From Bacillota bacterium (GTDB lineage Bacteria; Bacillota; Clostridia; Oscillospirales; Ruminococcaceae): 64,000 nucleotides of DNA. The notes beneath the pieces were generated by a model. The model worked only from the letters and a program-made list of their open reading frames with translations. It was not told the origin of the DNA and searched no databases. A program made the position numbers and the translations under genes. The stretch is from positions 1-64,000 of the forward strand of contig JAEZYS010000025.1 in NCBI GenBank assembly GCA_023418925.1, given 5' to 3'. Positions 50,643 to 59,444 of this stretch are shown here, piece after piece (position 1 is the stretch's first letter; each line of letters opens with the position of its first letter).

Positions 50643-53600
50643 ATGAAAGGAAAGTTCTCGCGTGTAATAAGCGTGGTAATGGCATTAATAATGTTGCTGC
50701 CGTTTATTTCTGAAAATACGGGAATTATACCTGGTTTAATAACATACGCTGAAGATGAAAATTATGTTGAAATACAACAGGATGATATAAACCGGGATGA
50801 AAACCTTCCTGATTTTGTTGAGCCTGAATATACACCTGCGTTTTCATTTCCAAATGAAATGAGGGGCGTTTATATTACGCCTACTGTTCATTTTGCTGTT
50901 CCGAATGAGGACGGCAGTGAGAAAACTCCTGAAAAGATTTCTGCAGAAGTAGAATCAATGCTTGATACGATTGAGGCAACAAAGCTTAACACAATAATTA
51001 TAAACACAGACTATAAAGGAACAATGTTTTACAGTACTGATGTCAATGAAACAGTAAAGCGTTCAGTAATTGAGTATGCAATTGATGCAGCTAAGAACAG
51101 AGGCTTTTATGTGTACCTGACATTTGACATCAATAATGTTCTGAATAGTCTTGAAGATATGGATTTACAGTCAAGAATTGATTATCTTGCAATAAAAGCT
51201 CATTCTTTTACTGTTAAATATCCAGTTGACGGCATTATACTGGAGGGATATTATTCATCAAAAAATACACAAAGTTATGATGAATATATGAAAAACGGCT
51301 CCGGAATTGGCTTTGAAAACTGGCTTCTGGATAATGGCGCATATGTTTTCAGCCTTTGTGCAGATGCAATAAGAAAAACAAATAATACTGTTCCTGTCGG
51401 AATTTCAATTATTGACGTATGGGCGAATTATACTACAAATGAAATTGGCTCAGAAACAACAGTTGACTTCGAAGCACTTACCGATGGATATGCAGATACA
51501 GTAAGCTATCTTGAAAAGGGATACGCTGATTTTGTTATGCTTAGAGCAAAAGGCTCAATTGCTGATAACACTATTCCTTTTAATGAAATAATGGGTTGGT
51601 GGGACAAGCATTGTACTACGGTGGATATACCAATGTTCGTCAACCATGCAAATGAAAAGATATGTACAGATGCACAGGGATGGTCTTCACCTGATGAACT
51701 TGTAAAACAGGTTATTGCTGCAAAGAATTATACTTCATACAAAGGCAGTGCATTCAGCTCATACAACAGCCTGAAAAAGAATTCTCTTGAGTCAACAACT
51801 GTTCTTGTAAAGCATTATAATGATCAGGTTGACCTTGAAGGACTTAACAACGAACTTGAAATGACATTGCCGACTTCGACAACGTTCAAGACAGAAGAAC
51901 CTTCAGTTATTTTTGCAGGTTCCTTTGACCCGAATTTCTCTGTGTACTTTCAGGGTAAACCGATTAAACTTAATGAAGCCGGACGATTCTATTTCAATAT
52001 GGAACTTGATGTCGGAGTAAATACTTTTACTTTCCAGAGTAAGGCAAAGATTGTTACATATAAAATAACAAGAACAGTAAATGTACTGAAAAGTGTTTCA
52101 CCGTCAGACTCTACAATGCGTGTTGAAGAACAGTCTACAATCGCACTCAGCGCAATAGCTTATAAGGGATCAACTGTTACGGCTTCAATCAACGGTAAGT
52201 CCATTTCACTTAAACCTGTTGACGGACTTACAGATGAGCTTGATCCTAACTCAAACTATACAAAATATGTCGGTCAGTATACTGCTCCGTCAGGTAAAAG
52301 GGGACAGGATATAGACCTCGGTGCAATAAAATTCTATGGTACATATCCGACGAAAACTACAAACATAGAACAATCAAGGACAGGAAGCAATATTATTGTA
52401 AATGCTCTTGCTGAAATAGCAAATGATTACAGCGGAAGTCTGCTTATGGTAAACAGCGATAACACAATGGTTTACAATTACAGGACTACAGATACAGTAC
52501 CTACTCCTGATATGTCAAGACTGCCTGCCGGAACTCTTGATTATTGTGTTAAAACCGTAACCTACGGCGGCACAAGCTATTATCTTACTCAATCTGGAAA
52601 GAGAATAAAAACGTCAGCTGTTTCTGTTCTTTCAAATAAGCCGCTTGGAACAAATGTAATGTCAGTAAAGTCTGTTGCAAAGGACGGAACAGATACTGTT
52701 CTTAAACTTGGTGTTACACAGAAAATTCCTTTTGCAATGGCTTTCAATAATGTAAATTATTCCGGCGGTGACAACGGAAGTTATTATATTTCTGATTTTA
52801 CTGCAACTTCGCTAGTTATCACGTTTGATTATGTTACATCTGTATCTGCAGGTGATATATCATTCCCATCAAGTTCTGTATTTACTTCCGGAACATGGAA
52901 TAGCTATGATTCAAACGGATTGACTAAGACAAAGCTTACGTTGAATTTAAGAGAACAGGGCATCTTTGCAGGTGTAACTACTACATATGATTCAGAGGGC
53001 AATCTTGTTTTCAGATTCAATGGTCCAAGAAACAGTGTAAGCGGAGCAACTATTGTAATAGATCCTGGACATGGATATACAGGCAAATCAGCTTTTGACC
53101 CCGGTGCTGTCGGACATATTAAAGAACAGTCTGCAAATCTTGCCATTGCAAAATATCTTGAACAGATTTTATCTGATCAGGGTGCAAATGTTATAAGACT
53201 TAAAACTGAAAGTCAGACTTATGTAACCGATCAGAGAGCATCAATTGCAAGGCAGTACAGCCCTGATTTGTTTATCTCTGTTCACTGCAATTCAGCTTCC
53301 GAATCAGCTAAGGGCGCGGAAGCATATTACTTCACGCCGTATTCACAGCCGCTTGCTAAGTATGTTTCTGCGGCAATTGGTTCATATCTGTCCGAAAATG
53401 TTCATGGAGGCGGAGACTGCAACAGGGGTGCAAAGTACAACTACTTCTTTGTAACTCAACAGCAGGATTTCCCGTCAATTCTGATAGAGTCAGGATTTGT
53501 TACAAACTATAATGAGGCAATGGCACTTGCAGATTCATCACATCAGTATAATATAGCTAATGCAATTGCAAAGGGTGTAAGTAGGTATTTTTCAAGATGT

Positions 53601-53810
53601 ACATATTCGTCATACGGAGATGGTTCAGGTGTGGCAGAGAAAACAGAAGTTCCACAGCAGACACAGCCTGCATATACAGAATCAGCTGCTCCTGTGGAAA
53701 ATCCATTTGCTGATACAACTCCTGTTCCGGATTCGTTCTGGCAGACTGAATATATCAACACAGATGACCCATACTATAGTTGGTATTTAAAAGGTAATCC
53801 ATACGGATAA
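50643..53810 (+). CDS. Secreted GHL10-like domain fused to N-acetylmuramoyl-L-alanine amidase
   Basis: 1055 residues: signal peptide (about 1-37), a GHL10-like TIM-barrel (about 70-385; MRGVYITPT, LNTIIINTDYKG, YPVDGIILEGYY), beta-rich modules (about 400-790) and an Amidase_3 domain (about 800-985). Zinc and catalytic residues are present: DPGHG, Glu in HIKEQSANL, FISVHCNS and LIESGF. A Pro/Thr tail follows. The amidase cuts the peptide from MurNAc in peptidoglycan; the barrel may trim glycans. The barrel lacks the usual paired acids as far as I can see, so it could be a binding module. ATG 50643; the ATG at 50631 touches its site. Confidence 0.9.
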   Translation: MKGKFSRVISVVMALIMLLPFISENTGIIPGLITYAEDENYVEIQQDDINRDENLPDFVEPEYTPAFSFPNEMRGVYITPTVHFAVPNEDGSEKTPEKISAEVESMLDTIEATKLNTIIINTDYKGTMFYSTDVNETVKRSVIEYAIDAAKNRGFYVYLTFDINNVLNSLEDMDLQSRIDYLAIKAHSFTVKYPVDGIILEGYYSSKNTQSYDEYMKNGSGIGFENWLLDNGAYVFSLCADAIRKTNNTVPVGISIIDVWANYTTNEIGSETTVDFEALTDGYADTVSYLEKGYADFVMLRAKGSIADNTIPFNEIMGWWDKHCTTVDIPMFVNHANEKICTDAQGWSSPDELVKQVIAAKNYTSYKGSAFSSYNSLKKNSLESTTVLVKHYNDQVDLEGLNNELEMTLPTSTTFKTEEPSVIFAGSFDPNFSVYFQGKPIKLNEAGRFYFNMELDVGVNTFTFQSKAKIVTYKITRTVNVLKSVSPSDSTMRVEEQSTIALSAIAYKGSTVTASINGKSISLKPVDGLTDELDPNSNYTKYVGQYTAPSGKRGQDIDLGAIKFYGTYPTKTTNIEQSRTGSNIIVNALAEIANDYSGSLLMVNSDNTMVYNYRTTDTVPTPDMSRLPAGTLDYCVKTVTYGGTSYYLTQSGKRIKTSAVSVLSNKPLGTNVMSVKSVAKDGTDTVLKLGVTQKIPFAMAFNNVNYSGGDNGSYYISDFTATSLVITFDYVTSVSAGDISFPSSSVFTSGTWNSYDSNGLTKTKLTLNLREQGIFAGVTTTYDSEGNLVFRFNGPRNSVSGATIVIDPGHGYTGKSAFDPGAVGHIKEQSANLAIAKYLEQILSDQGANVIRLKTESQTYVTDQRASIARQYSPDLFISVHCNSASESAKGAEAYYFTPYSQPLAKYVSAAIGSYLSENVHGGGDCNRGAKYNYFFVTQQQDFPSILIESGFVTNYNEAMALADSSHQYNIANAIAKGVSRYFSRCTYSSYGDGSGVAEKTEVPQQTQPAYTESAAPVENPFADTTPVPDSFWQTEYINTDDPYYSWYLKGNPYG

Positions 53811-53863
53811 TTAAGGTAAAGTTGGTACAAAAAATATTATTTGAAAACAATCTGTTAAATAGC

Positions 53864-53892
53864 TTGAAAAAATGGTAGAATTAATATAATAT
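53864..53892 (+). promoter_or_regulatory. yajC promoter
   Basis: TTGAAA (53864-53869), a 17-base spacer and TAATAT (53887-53892), about 90 bases before the ATG. Confidence 0.62.
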
Positions 53893-53980
53893 AGTAATCA
53901 GTTGTTTTATTGTGATTGAACAAATGCATGAATTGCTTTATGTGTAGGTTTAACATATATTTAAATTTCAGGAGGTAAAA

Positions 53981-54364
53981 ATGAATACAATTTTATTTTT
54001 CGGTTTGGCAACTCAGACAGCAGGCGATGCTGCAACTGCCGGAGGCACAACAGGATCAGTTCTTTCAATGGTTTTATCAATAGGTCTTATGCTTGTTGTT
54101 TTCTACTTTTTCCTTATCAGACCACAGAAGAAGAAGGAAAAGGAATCAAAGAACATGAAGGAAAACCTTCAAATAGGTGACGAAGTTACAACTATCGGAG
54201 GAATAACAGGTATAATTGTACGCAAGGCAGAAGATACTGTTGTTATCGAAACAGGCGGAGAAAAAAACAAGATCAGAGTAAAGATCTGGGCTATTTCAGA
54301 AAATGCTACAAGTCATGACGACGCTGAACAGGCTGCTGCTAGCAAAAAGAAAAAGATAGACTAA
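53981..54364 (+). CDS. yajC: Preprotein translocase subunit YajC
   Basis: 127 residues with one membrane helix (about 27-47: LSIGLMLVVFYFFLIRPQKKK) and a basic cytosolic domain (IGDEVTTIGGITGIIV). It assists SecDF in protein secretion. GGAGGT site. It is followed by the TIGR04086 and SCIFF genes, a grouping I remember as common in clostridia, where secDF usually comes next; secDF is not here. Confidence 0.93.
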   Translation: MNTILFFGLATQTAGDAATAGGTTGSVLSMVLSIGLMLVVFYFFLIRPQKKKEKESKNMKENLQIGDEVTTIGGITGIIVRKAEDTVVIETGGEKNKIRVKIWAISENATSHDDAEQAAASKKKKID

Positions 54365-54454
54365 AAAGCATATACTGCTCATTTTCCGAATAAAATGTTG
54401 TAATTAACGGATGAATTTCTGTATTAATACAACGTTGGAATGTGAGGGGTTGCT

Positions 54455-54856
54455 ATGCGGAAAACTGTTGCTCAGACTGAAAGGCAGGAGCGTATTATGC
54501 TCGCTGTAACAACCATACTGTCCTGTGTAGGAGCAGTATTTATTTGTGTATCAGTTTTTTCTGCAATTATAGCAAATCTTGATGTTCCGGATGGGGTTGT
54601 TACTTTGATGTCAACGCTGTCTCTATGTGCCGGTTGTTTTGCCGCAGGTTATACTGCATCAAAACGCAGGCGTAAAAACGGACTTCTGACAGGGGTAATT
54701 TGCGGAGCTATTATTTTTATTGTTGTATTTATTCTTGGGATTATATTTGCGGGAAGTTTTTCTGCGGCTGGTTTATTTACCAAAACAATAATAATAATTG
54801 TGTGTTCTGCTATCGGCGGGGTGGCAGGTGTGAATATAAGGACAAGAATTCGTTAA
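54455..54856 (+). CDS. TIGR04086-family membrane protein
   Basis: 133 residues with four membrane helices (about 15-40, 48-65, 78-98, 105-128). Seen: CVGAVFICVSVFSAIIANL, GCFAAGYTASKRRRKNGLLTG (basic loop). The family is known by its place next to yajC and the SCIFF genes; no function is proved. The conserved neighbourhood makes a role in membrane handling of the SCIFF product possible, but that is inference. Confidence 0.82.
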   Translation: MRKTVAQTERQERIMLAVTTILSCVGAVFICVSVFSAIIANLDVPDGVVTLMSTLSLCAGCFAAGYTASKRRRKNGLLTGVICGAIIFIVVFILGIIFAGSFSAAGLFTKTIIIIVCSAIGGVAGVNIRTRIR

Positions 54857-54864
54857 AATTACTA

Positions 54865-54893
54865 TTGAAATAGGAAATGTTTTGTGATATAAT
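54865..54893 (+). promoter_or_regulatory. scfA promoter
   Basis: TTGAAA (54865-54870), a 17-base spacer and TATAAT (54888-54893), about 35 bases before the SCIFF ATG. Confidence 0.7.
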
Positions 54894-54926
54894 TATTTTA
54901 ATATTTTTATTGGAGGAGAAGAACCA

Positions 54927-55064
54927 ATGAAGCACATTAAGACAATTAATATGGCTAATCTCAAAAAAACTGCTGTAAAGGGTGGCTGTGGCAAATGTCA
55001 GGCATCATGCCAGTCAGCATGCAAAACTTCATGCACAGTTGCTAACCAGAAGTGTGAGAAGTAA
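54927..55064 (+). CDS. scfA: SCIFF peptide (six cysteines in forty-five residues), RiPP precursor
   Basis: 45 residues starting MKHIKTINMANLKKTA, with Cys at 21, 24, 28, 32, 36 and 43. This is the ribosomal peptide substrate of the radical SAM maturase encoded next. In the clostridial homologue CteA, the enzyme links Cys32 to Thr37; both are conserved here (ACKTSCT). Strong GGAGGAG site, own promoter and a terminator behind it (55087-55108), as expected for a highly expressed small precursor. The biological role of the mature peptide is unknown. Confidence 0.95.
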   Translation: MKHIKTINMANLKKTAVKGGCGKCQASCQSACKTSCTVANQKCEK

Positions 55065-55086
55065 TCTCATTACAGAGATAAAGTTT

Positions 55087-55108
55087 TAAGGGACAGTAAT
55101 GTCCCTTA
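55087..55108 (+). terminator. Terminator between scfA and scfB
   Basis: TAAGGGACA pairs with TGTCCCTTA around 4 bases, followed by TTTACTTTTTT. It should cut down read-through so that the peptide is made in excess over its maturase. Confidence 0.78.
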
Positions 55109-55117
55109 TTTACTTTT

Positions 55118-55145
55118 TTGATTTTGTCGGATTATGTGCTATAAT
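55118..55145 (+). promoter_or_regulatory. Separate scfB promoter
   Basis: TTGATT (55118-55123), a 16-base spacer and TATAAT (55140-55145), directly after the scfA terminator. Confidence 0.5.
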
Positions 55146-55184
55146 TGCCTTGTGCATAGATATTGAATGAGGGATGGTATAAAA

Positions 55185-56561
55185 ATGATACATAAATATA
55201 AGCTTAATGGATATAACATCGTGCTTGATGTAAACAGCGGGGGTGTGCATGTAGTTGACGAACTTACCTATGATATGCTTGATAATGTAAAGCCACCGTT
55301 TGAAGATGAGTGCCCAGCAAGTGTTATAGAAAAGCTTATGCGTTTTTATGAAGAGGATGAAATAAAATCCTGCTATAATGAGGTTAAGGAACTTTATAAT
55401 CAGGAGATTCTGTATTCTGAAGATGATTATGAGAAATACGCAAAGTATGCTGTTGCTGCTCCTGTAAAGGCAATGTGTCTGCTTGTTGCTATGGACTGTA
55501 ACTTAAGGTGTGAATATTGTTTTGCTTCCACAGGTGACTATGGTCACGGAAGAATGATTATGGATTTCACAACAGGAAAAAAGGCACTTGACTTCCTGCT
55601 TGAAAATTCGGGTGACAGAGAAAATCTTGAAGTTGACTTCTTTGGCGGAGAGCCACTTATGAATTTTGACGTCGTAAAACAGCTGGTTGAATACGGCAGA
55701 TCAAAAGAAAAAGAGTATAACAAGAAGTTTAGATTTACTATGACAACAAACGGCGTTCTTCTTGATGATGAAAAGATGGAGTATCTTAACAAGGAAATGT
55801 CAAATATCGTTCTTTCAATTGACGGACGTAAGGAAGTCAATGACAGGGTGAGAAGACGTGTTGACGGTACAGGCTGTTATGATAAGATATTACCTGCTTT
55901 CAAAAAGGTTAAGGATCTTCGTGGCGAACAGAGTTATTATGTAAGGGGAACGTTTACAAAGTATAACCTTGACTTCTCAAATGACGTATTCCATCTTTTT
56001 GATGAGGGCTTTGATCAGATATCAATTGAGCCTGTTGTATGCGATTCAAAGGAAAAGTACGCTATCACAGAAGCAGACCTTCCAAGAGTTTTCAGTGAGT
56101 ACGAACGTCTTGCACAGCGTATGCTTATAAATGAAAAGAAGGGAAAGAAGTTCAACTTCTTCCATTTCATGCTTGATCTTGATCAGGGACCTTGTGCAAT
56201 TAAGAGATTAAGAGGTTGCTCAAGCGGTAACGAGTACGTTGCTGTAACTACTGAGGGTGATATTTATCCTTGTCATCAGTTTGTTGGAATTACTGACTTT
56301 AAAATGGGTAATGTTTTTGATGGAACATTCAATACTGAAATGAAAAAGGAATTTGCCGGCGCACATATATATTCAAAGCCTGAATGTAAAAAATGCTGGG
56401 CTAAGTTTTATTGCAGCGGCGGATGTAATGCGAATAATTATATTTATTCAAATGATATTCATATTCCACATAAATTAAGCTGCGAGATTCAAAAGAAGAG
56501 ACTTGAATGTGCTATTATGATTAAAGCAGCACATGCCTGCGAAGAGGAAGAGGCAGAATAA
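55185..56561 (+). CDS. scfB: Thioether-forming SCIFF peptide maturase (radical SAM/SPASM)
   Basis: 458 residues. N-terminal part (about 1-90) is the peptide-recognition region. The SAM cluster is Cys105, Cys109 and Cys112 in MDCNLRCEYC; FFGGEPLMNF follows. The SPASM region has RGCSSGNEYVAVT, DIYPCHQF, ECKKCWAKFYCSGGCNANN and a last CEIQ, binding two auxiliary clusters. It joins a Cys sulfur to a Thr in ScfA. ATG 55185 has GAGGGATGG upstream. Confidence 0.95.
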   Translation: MIHKYKLNGYNIVLDVNSGGVHVVDELTYDMLDNVKPPFEDECPASVIEKLMRFYEEDEIKSCYNEVKELYNQEILYSEDDYEKYAKYAVAAPVKAMCLLVAMDCNLRCEYCFASTGDYGHGRMIMDFTTGKKALDFLLENSGDRENLEVDFFGGEPLMNFDVVKQLVEYGRSKEKEYNKKFRFTMTTNGVLLDDEKMEYLNKEMSNIVLSIDGRKEVNDRVRRRVDGTGCYDKILPAFKKVKDLRGEQSYYVRGTFTKYNLDFSNDVFHLFDEGFDQISIEPVVCDSKEKYAITEADLPRVFSEYERLAQRMLINEKKGKKFNFFHFMLDLDQGPCAIKRLRGCSSGNEYVAVTTEGDIYPCHQFVGITDFKMGNVFDGTFNTEMKKEFAGAHIYSKPECKKCWAKFYCSGGCNANNYIYSNDIHIPHKLSCEIQKKRLECAIMIKAAHACEEEEAE

Positions 56562-56644
56562 TAACTTAATTATAACACAGTTTATTTCTTTAAAGATATA
56601 AACTGTGTTTTTTTATTTAATGAACATGAAATTTGTTTCAGGTA

Positions 56645-56690
56645 TTGACCTTTGTAAAAAAATGTGGTAAATTAGTTATAGGTAACTTAA
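56645..56690 (+). promoter_or_regulatory. TetR gene promoter with a possible operator
   Basis: TTGACC (56645-56650), a 17-base spacer and TAAATT (56668-56673). Directly after it, AGTTA-TAGG-TAACT (56674-56687) is a small inverted repeat at the start of transcription. It could be an autoregulatory site; the repeat is short, so this is tentative. Confidence 0.5.
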
Positions 56691-56709
56691 ATATAGGAGA
56701 TGCGATATA

Positions 56710-57312
56710 ATGGTCGAACGTGAAATAAGTACACCTCAGCAGCAGAGGTCTATTGATAAAAAAAACAGAATCCTGAAAGCAGGATATGAGTTAATCTGCA
56801 AAAATGGATATTATAATACAAACACAGCTGAAATAGCCAAAGCAGCTGGGGTTTCAACTGGAATACTATACCGTTACTTCAAAGATAAAAAAGATATATT
56901 TCTTCAGGGTTTAGAAGATTGTTTTTCCTCGTTTTCAACATCTGCCTTAGAAAAGCTTGAACTGCTTGATAAGAGTGATATGCGAAGTCTTGTAAACTTT
57001 TTCGTGGAATACACTCTTGAATATCATAATATGGACAGAAAAGCTTATAAGGAACTTGTTGCAATATCTAATGCAGATATTGAGATTCAGAATTTATTAG
57101 TATTTGCAAGTTGTAAAACTATGGATTTCTTTGTAAAAATACTACCTGAATTCGGTATCAATCAGGATAAACTGAAGGAAAGAGTTAAAATATCTTATCA
57201 TCTTATAGAAAATTATGTTCATGAATATACATTCTATCCTGATGATGAAATTGATTATACATTTATTAAAGAGAAAATAATCGATACTGTTATGTTTATT
57301 CTTACAGAATAA
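56710..57312 (+). CDS. TetR/AcrR-family regulator
   Basis: 200 residues. The N-terminal helix-turn-helix (about 18-64) reads RILKAGYELICKNGYYNTNTAEIAKAAGVSTGILYRYFKDKKDIF in pieces typical of the family; the C-terminal helical ligand domain (about 80-200) is not conserved. No target transporter is adjacent on the same strand, and its ligand is unknown. It may control itself (see the promoter) and possibly distant genes. Confidence 0.92.
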   Translation: MVEREISTPQQQRSIDKKNRILKAGYELICKNGYYNTNTAEIAKAAGVSTGILYRYFKDKKDIFLQGLEDCFSSFSTSALEKLELLDKSDMRSLVNFFVEYTLEYHNMDRKAYKELVAISNADIEIQNLLVFASCKTMDFFVKILPEFGINQDKLKERVKISYHLIENYVHEYTFYPDDEIDYTFIKEKIIDTVMFILTE

Positions 57313-57326
57313 AATATGAAATAATA

Positions 57327-57360
57327 AATACGGATGCCTTTTTTACAGCGCATCCGTATT
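57327..57360. terminator. Bidirectional terminator
   Basis: AATACGGATGC pairs with GCATCCGTATT around 12 bases, T-rich both sides. Between the converging TetR (+) and peptidoglycan-binding (-) genes. Confidence 0.82.
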
Positions 57361-57367
57361 ACTTTTT

Positions 57368-57889
57368 TTATTTGCCGGCATGAATATTATATAGATTAGC
57401 AATATCATTCCAGCTCTCAAGATCTATTATTCCGGTTGGCGGATTTCCTACAATAACCTGTAGCTTTTTTACTTCGTCCATTGTTTCTGTATCATATACA
57501 CCATTAACAGTGATTGTATTGATATTGCTGTAATATCGTGAAATTGTATTGATCATTGCCTGCAGAATATATATATAGTCTCCTTTTTCCATATAATTAA
57601 TTTTATAGTCTGATGAAGGGAACACCTTTATTTTGTTTGGGCCAAGAAAATACGATGTCACATCAGTGTTATATACAGTGACAATTTTATCAAAAGTATC
57701 TTTATCAACTGCACCAGTTTCAGGAAGTCCGTATTCTTTCTGAAAAGTTCTTACAGCTTTCCGTGAATCTTCTCCATAAATACCGTCAGGAATTATAGCT
57801 GGTATAGTAGGATTAATAAAGGAAATACCTCTGAGGTAACTTTGTATTTCATAAATATAGTCTCTTTTATCTTGATTTGTAAATGCCAT
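57368..57889 (-). CDS. Small protein with two peptidoglycan-binding domains
   Basis: 173 residues made of two PG_binding_1 units: IYEIQSYLRGISF to KDTFDKIVTVYN (about 12-80) and YIYILQAMINTIS to ESWNDIANLYN (about 100-168). Each shows the GIYGEDSRKAVRTFQKEYGL or GVYDTETMDEVKKLQ pattern. No signal peptide is seen, suggesting a spore-related or chaperoned role, as for similar clostridial proteins. ATG 57889 follows GGAGGTTTG. It is the third gene of the operon 60518-57368. Confidence 0.88.
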   Translation of the reverse strand: MAFTNQDKRDYIYEIQSYLRGISFINPTIPAIIPDGIYGEDSRKAVRTFQKEYGLPETGAVDKDTFDKIVTVYNTDVTSYFLGPNKIKVFPSSDYKINYMEKGDYIYILQAMINTISRYYSNINTITVNGVYDTETMDEVKKLQVIVGNPPTGIIDLESWNDIANLYNIHAGK

Positions 57890-58025
57890 TTCAAACCTCC
57901 ATTTTATTTTAATAACATGTAGAAGTCGTTTCAACCATTTAAGTGTTTAAAAAACAATATGTATACTTGCATATAAGAAAAACTACAAGATTTTTGTATA
58001 CACTTTAATTGGAGATTAGCAGTAT

Positions 58026-59429
58026 TTAAGAAATGGTATAACCAGCAAACTGTCCAGGCTGTTTTTCATAGCCGGATTTCAGATCTGAATACAAACTTGA
58101 TATGTAGTACCATGTTTCCGAACCAACAGAACCCGTCTGAGGCAAGCCAAACTGTTTCTGGAAAGCCATTACCGCCTGTTTTGTAATTGGTCCAAAGTAG
58201 CCCGTTGCACTTACTTCAGGGATATTCGGATAAGTCTGATGAATATATGACAGGTATTTTTGAAGAACCTTGACATATTCGTTGGTTATTCCCTCTGCAA
58301 GTATTGATCCAGGATATAGAACAATTTTTTCACCTTCGACATTTACTGGTGCGTTTTCAACTATTCCAGCATAAGCCCGGTAAAAGTCATCCCATGTCTG
58401 TTTATCTATTATACCTGTAACAGGCAGACCATATATCTCCTGAAATGCTTTTACTGCATCTACTGTTGGCTGGTCATAATCACCTGTTATAGTAATAGCA
58501 GGAACAGCATTGTAGTATGCACCTATAAATGCAAGATAATACTGAACGAATTTGACAATATCACCTATATCGCCAAATTGAAGTGCTTTATTATACTGAC
58601 ACTCAGCCTCAGATGGAGTAAGTCCTTCTGAATTGAGTTCTGCAAGTTTTTTGATGCTTATGTAGATAAACTTTATTTTATACCATGTTGATTTATCAAC
58701 AAACCCTGTCTGTGGAAGATTGAATACTCTCTGAAATTCTTCCACTGCCTGTTCGGTATTTGCCACAAATATTCCATCAACAGGATATATTTTCGGAATG
58801 GTAGGATAGTTTCTTGAAATTCTGTTAAGTTGTACCTGAATAGTGCTTACTTCTTTTCCTGCAGACCCGATTTTAAGAGGAGTTCCTGGATATTTAGGGA
58901 TATTTGTGTTTATTCGAGCGTTTTCTACTATATTAATGTTGTCTCCATAATAATTTGTTATTATTTCATATGGTGTCAGACCCTTTTTTGCAAGGTCAAC
59001 TGTGCCCCATTTTGAAAGCTCATTGCACTGCACTTGATTTTCTTCACAAAGTCTTGTAAAGAGAGGCTCAGCGTTGCCTAGTCTTACAAGGTAGTCATTG
59101 AATAATTCATCAACTACATCACTTATCGGTATGAAAATACCTCTGCCATCAACATAATAATGATCATACTGAGTGTTGTTGGTTATATCAAAATTATATC
59201 CTTTTGAACGATACCATTCTGTATATACCCTGTTGAGTGTATGTGATATAATAGCATAAACATTTGCTCTTATTGCGTTTTCAGGCCATGTAGGATAGAT
59301 TTCACTTGATGCAACGTTTTTAATATAATACGGAAAGTCCACCGTTACATTTCTTGCACTTGAATCATCCGGAGCACCAAGATGAACAGTTATTTTTTCC
59401 GGGATAAAAGGAAGATTGCTGTCAGGCAT
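58026..59429 (-). CDS. Peptidoglycan-binding repeat protein with a SpoIID-like N-terminal part
   Basis: 467 residues. The N-terminal 160 residues (IPEKITVHLGAP, IKNVASSEIYPTWPENAIRA, NVYAIISHTLNRVYTEWYRS) loosely resemble SpoIID-type domains, which act in spore peptidoglycan. Three PG_binding_1 repeats follow (about 185-265, 290-365, 380-460), each with a VDGIF, GDYDQPT or GYFGPIT turn and a LPQTG-like end. No signal peptide. I recall this protein next to a proline-rich partner in clostridia; the function is not known to me. Confidence 0.85.
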   Translation of the reverse strand: MPDSNLPFIPEKITVHLGAPDDSSARNVTVDFPYYIKNVASSEIYPTWPENAIRANVYAIISHTLNRVYTEWYRSKGYNFDITNNTQYDHYYVDGRGIFIPISDVVDELFNDYLVRLGNAEPLFTRLCEENQVQCNELSKWGTVDLAKKGLTPYEIITNYYGDNINIVENARINTNIPKYPGTPLKIGSAGKEVSTIQVQLNRISRNYPTIPKIYPVDGIFVANTEQAVEEFQRVFNLPQTGFVDKSTWYKIKFIYISIKKLAELNSEGLTPSEAECQYNKALQFGDIGDIVKFVQYYLAFIGAYYNAVPAITITGDYDQPTVDAVKAFQEIYGLPVTGIIDKQTWDDFYRAYAGIVENAPVNVEGEKIVLYPGSILAEGITNEYVKVLQKYLSYIHQTYPNIPEVSATGYFGPITKQAVMAFQKQFGLPQTGSVGSETWYYISSLYSDLKSGYEKQPGQFAGYTIS

Positions 59430-59444
59430 TAAATCCGCTCCTTT

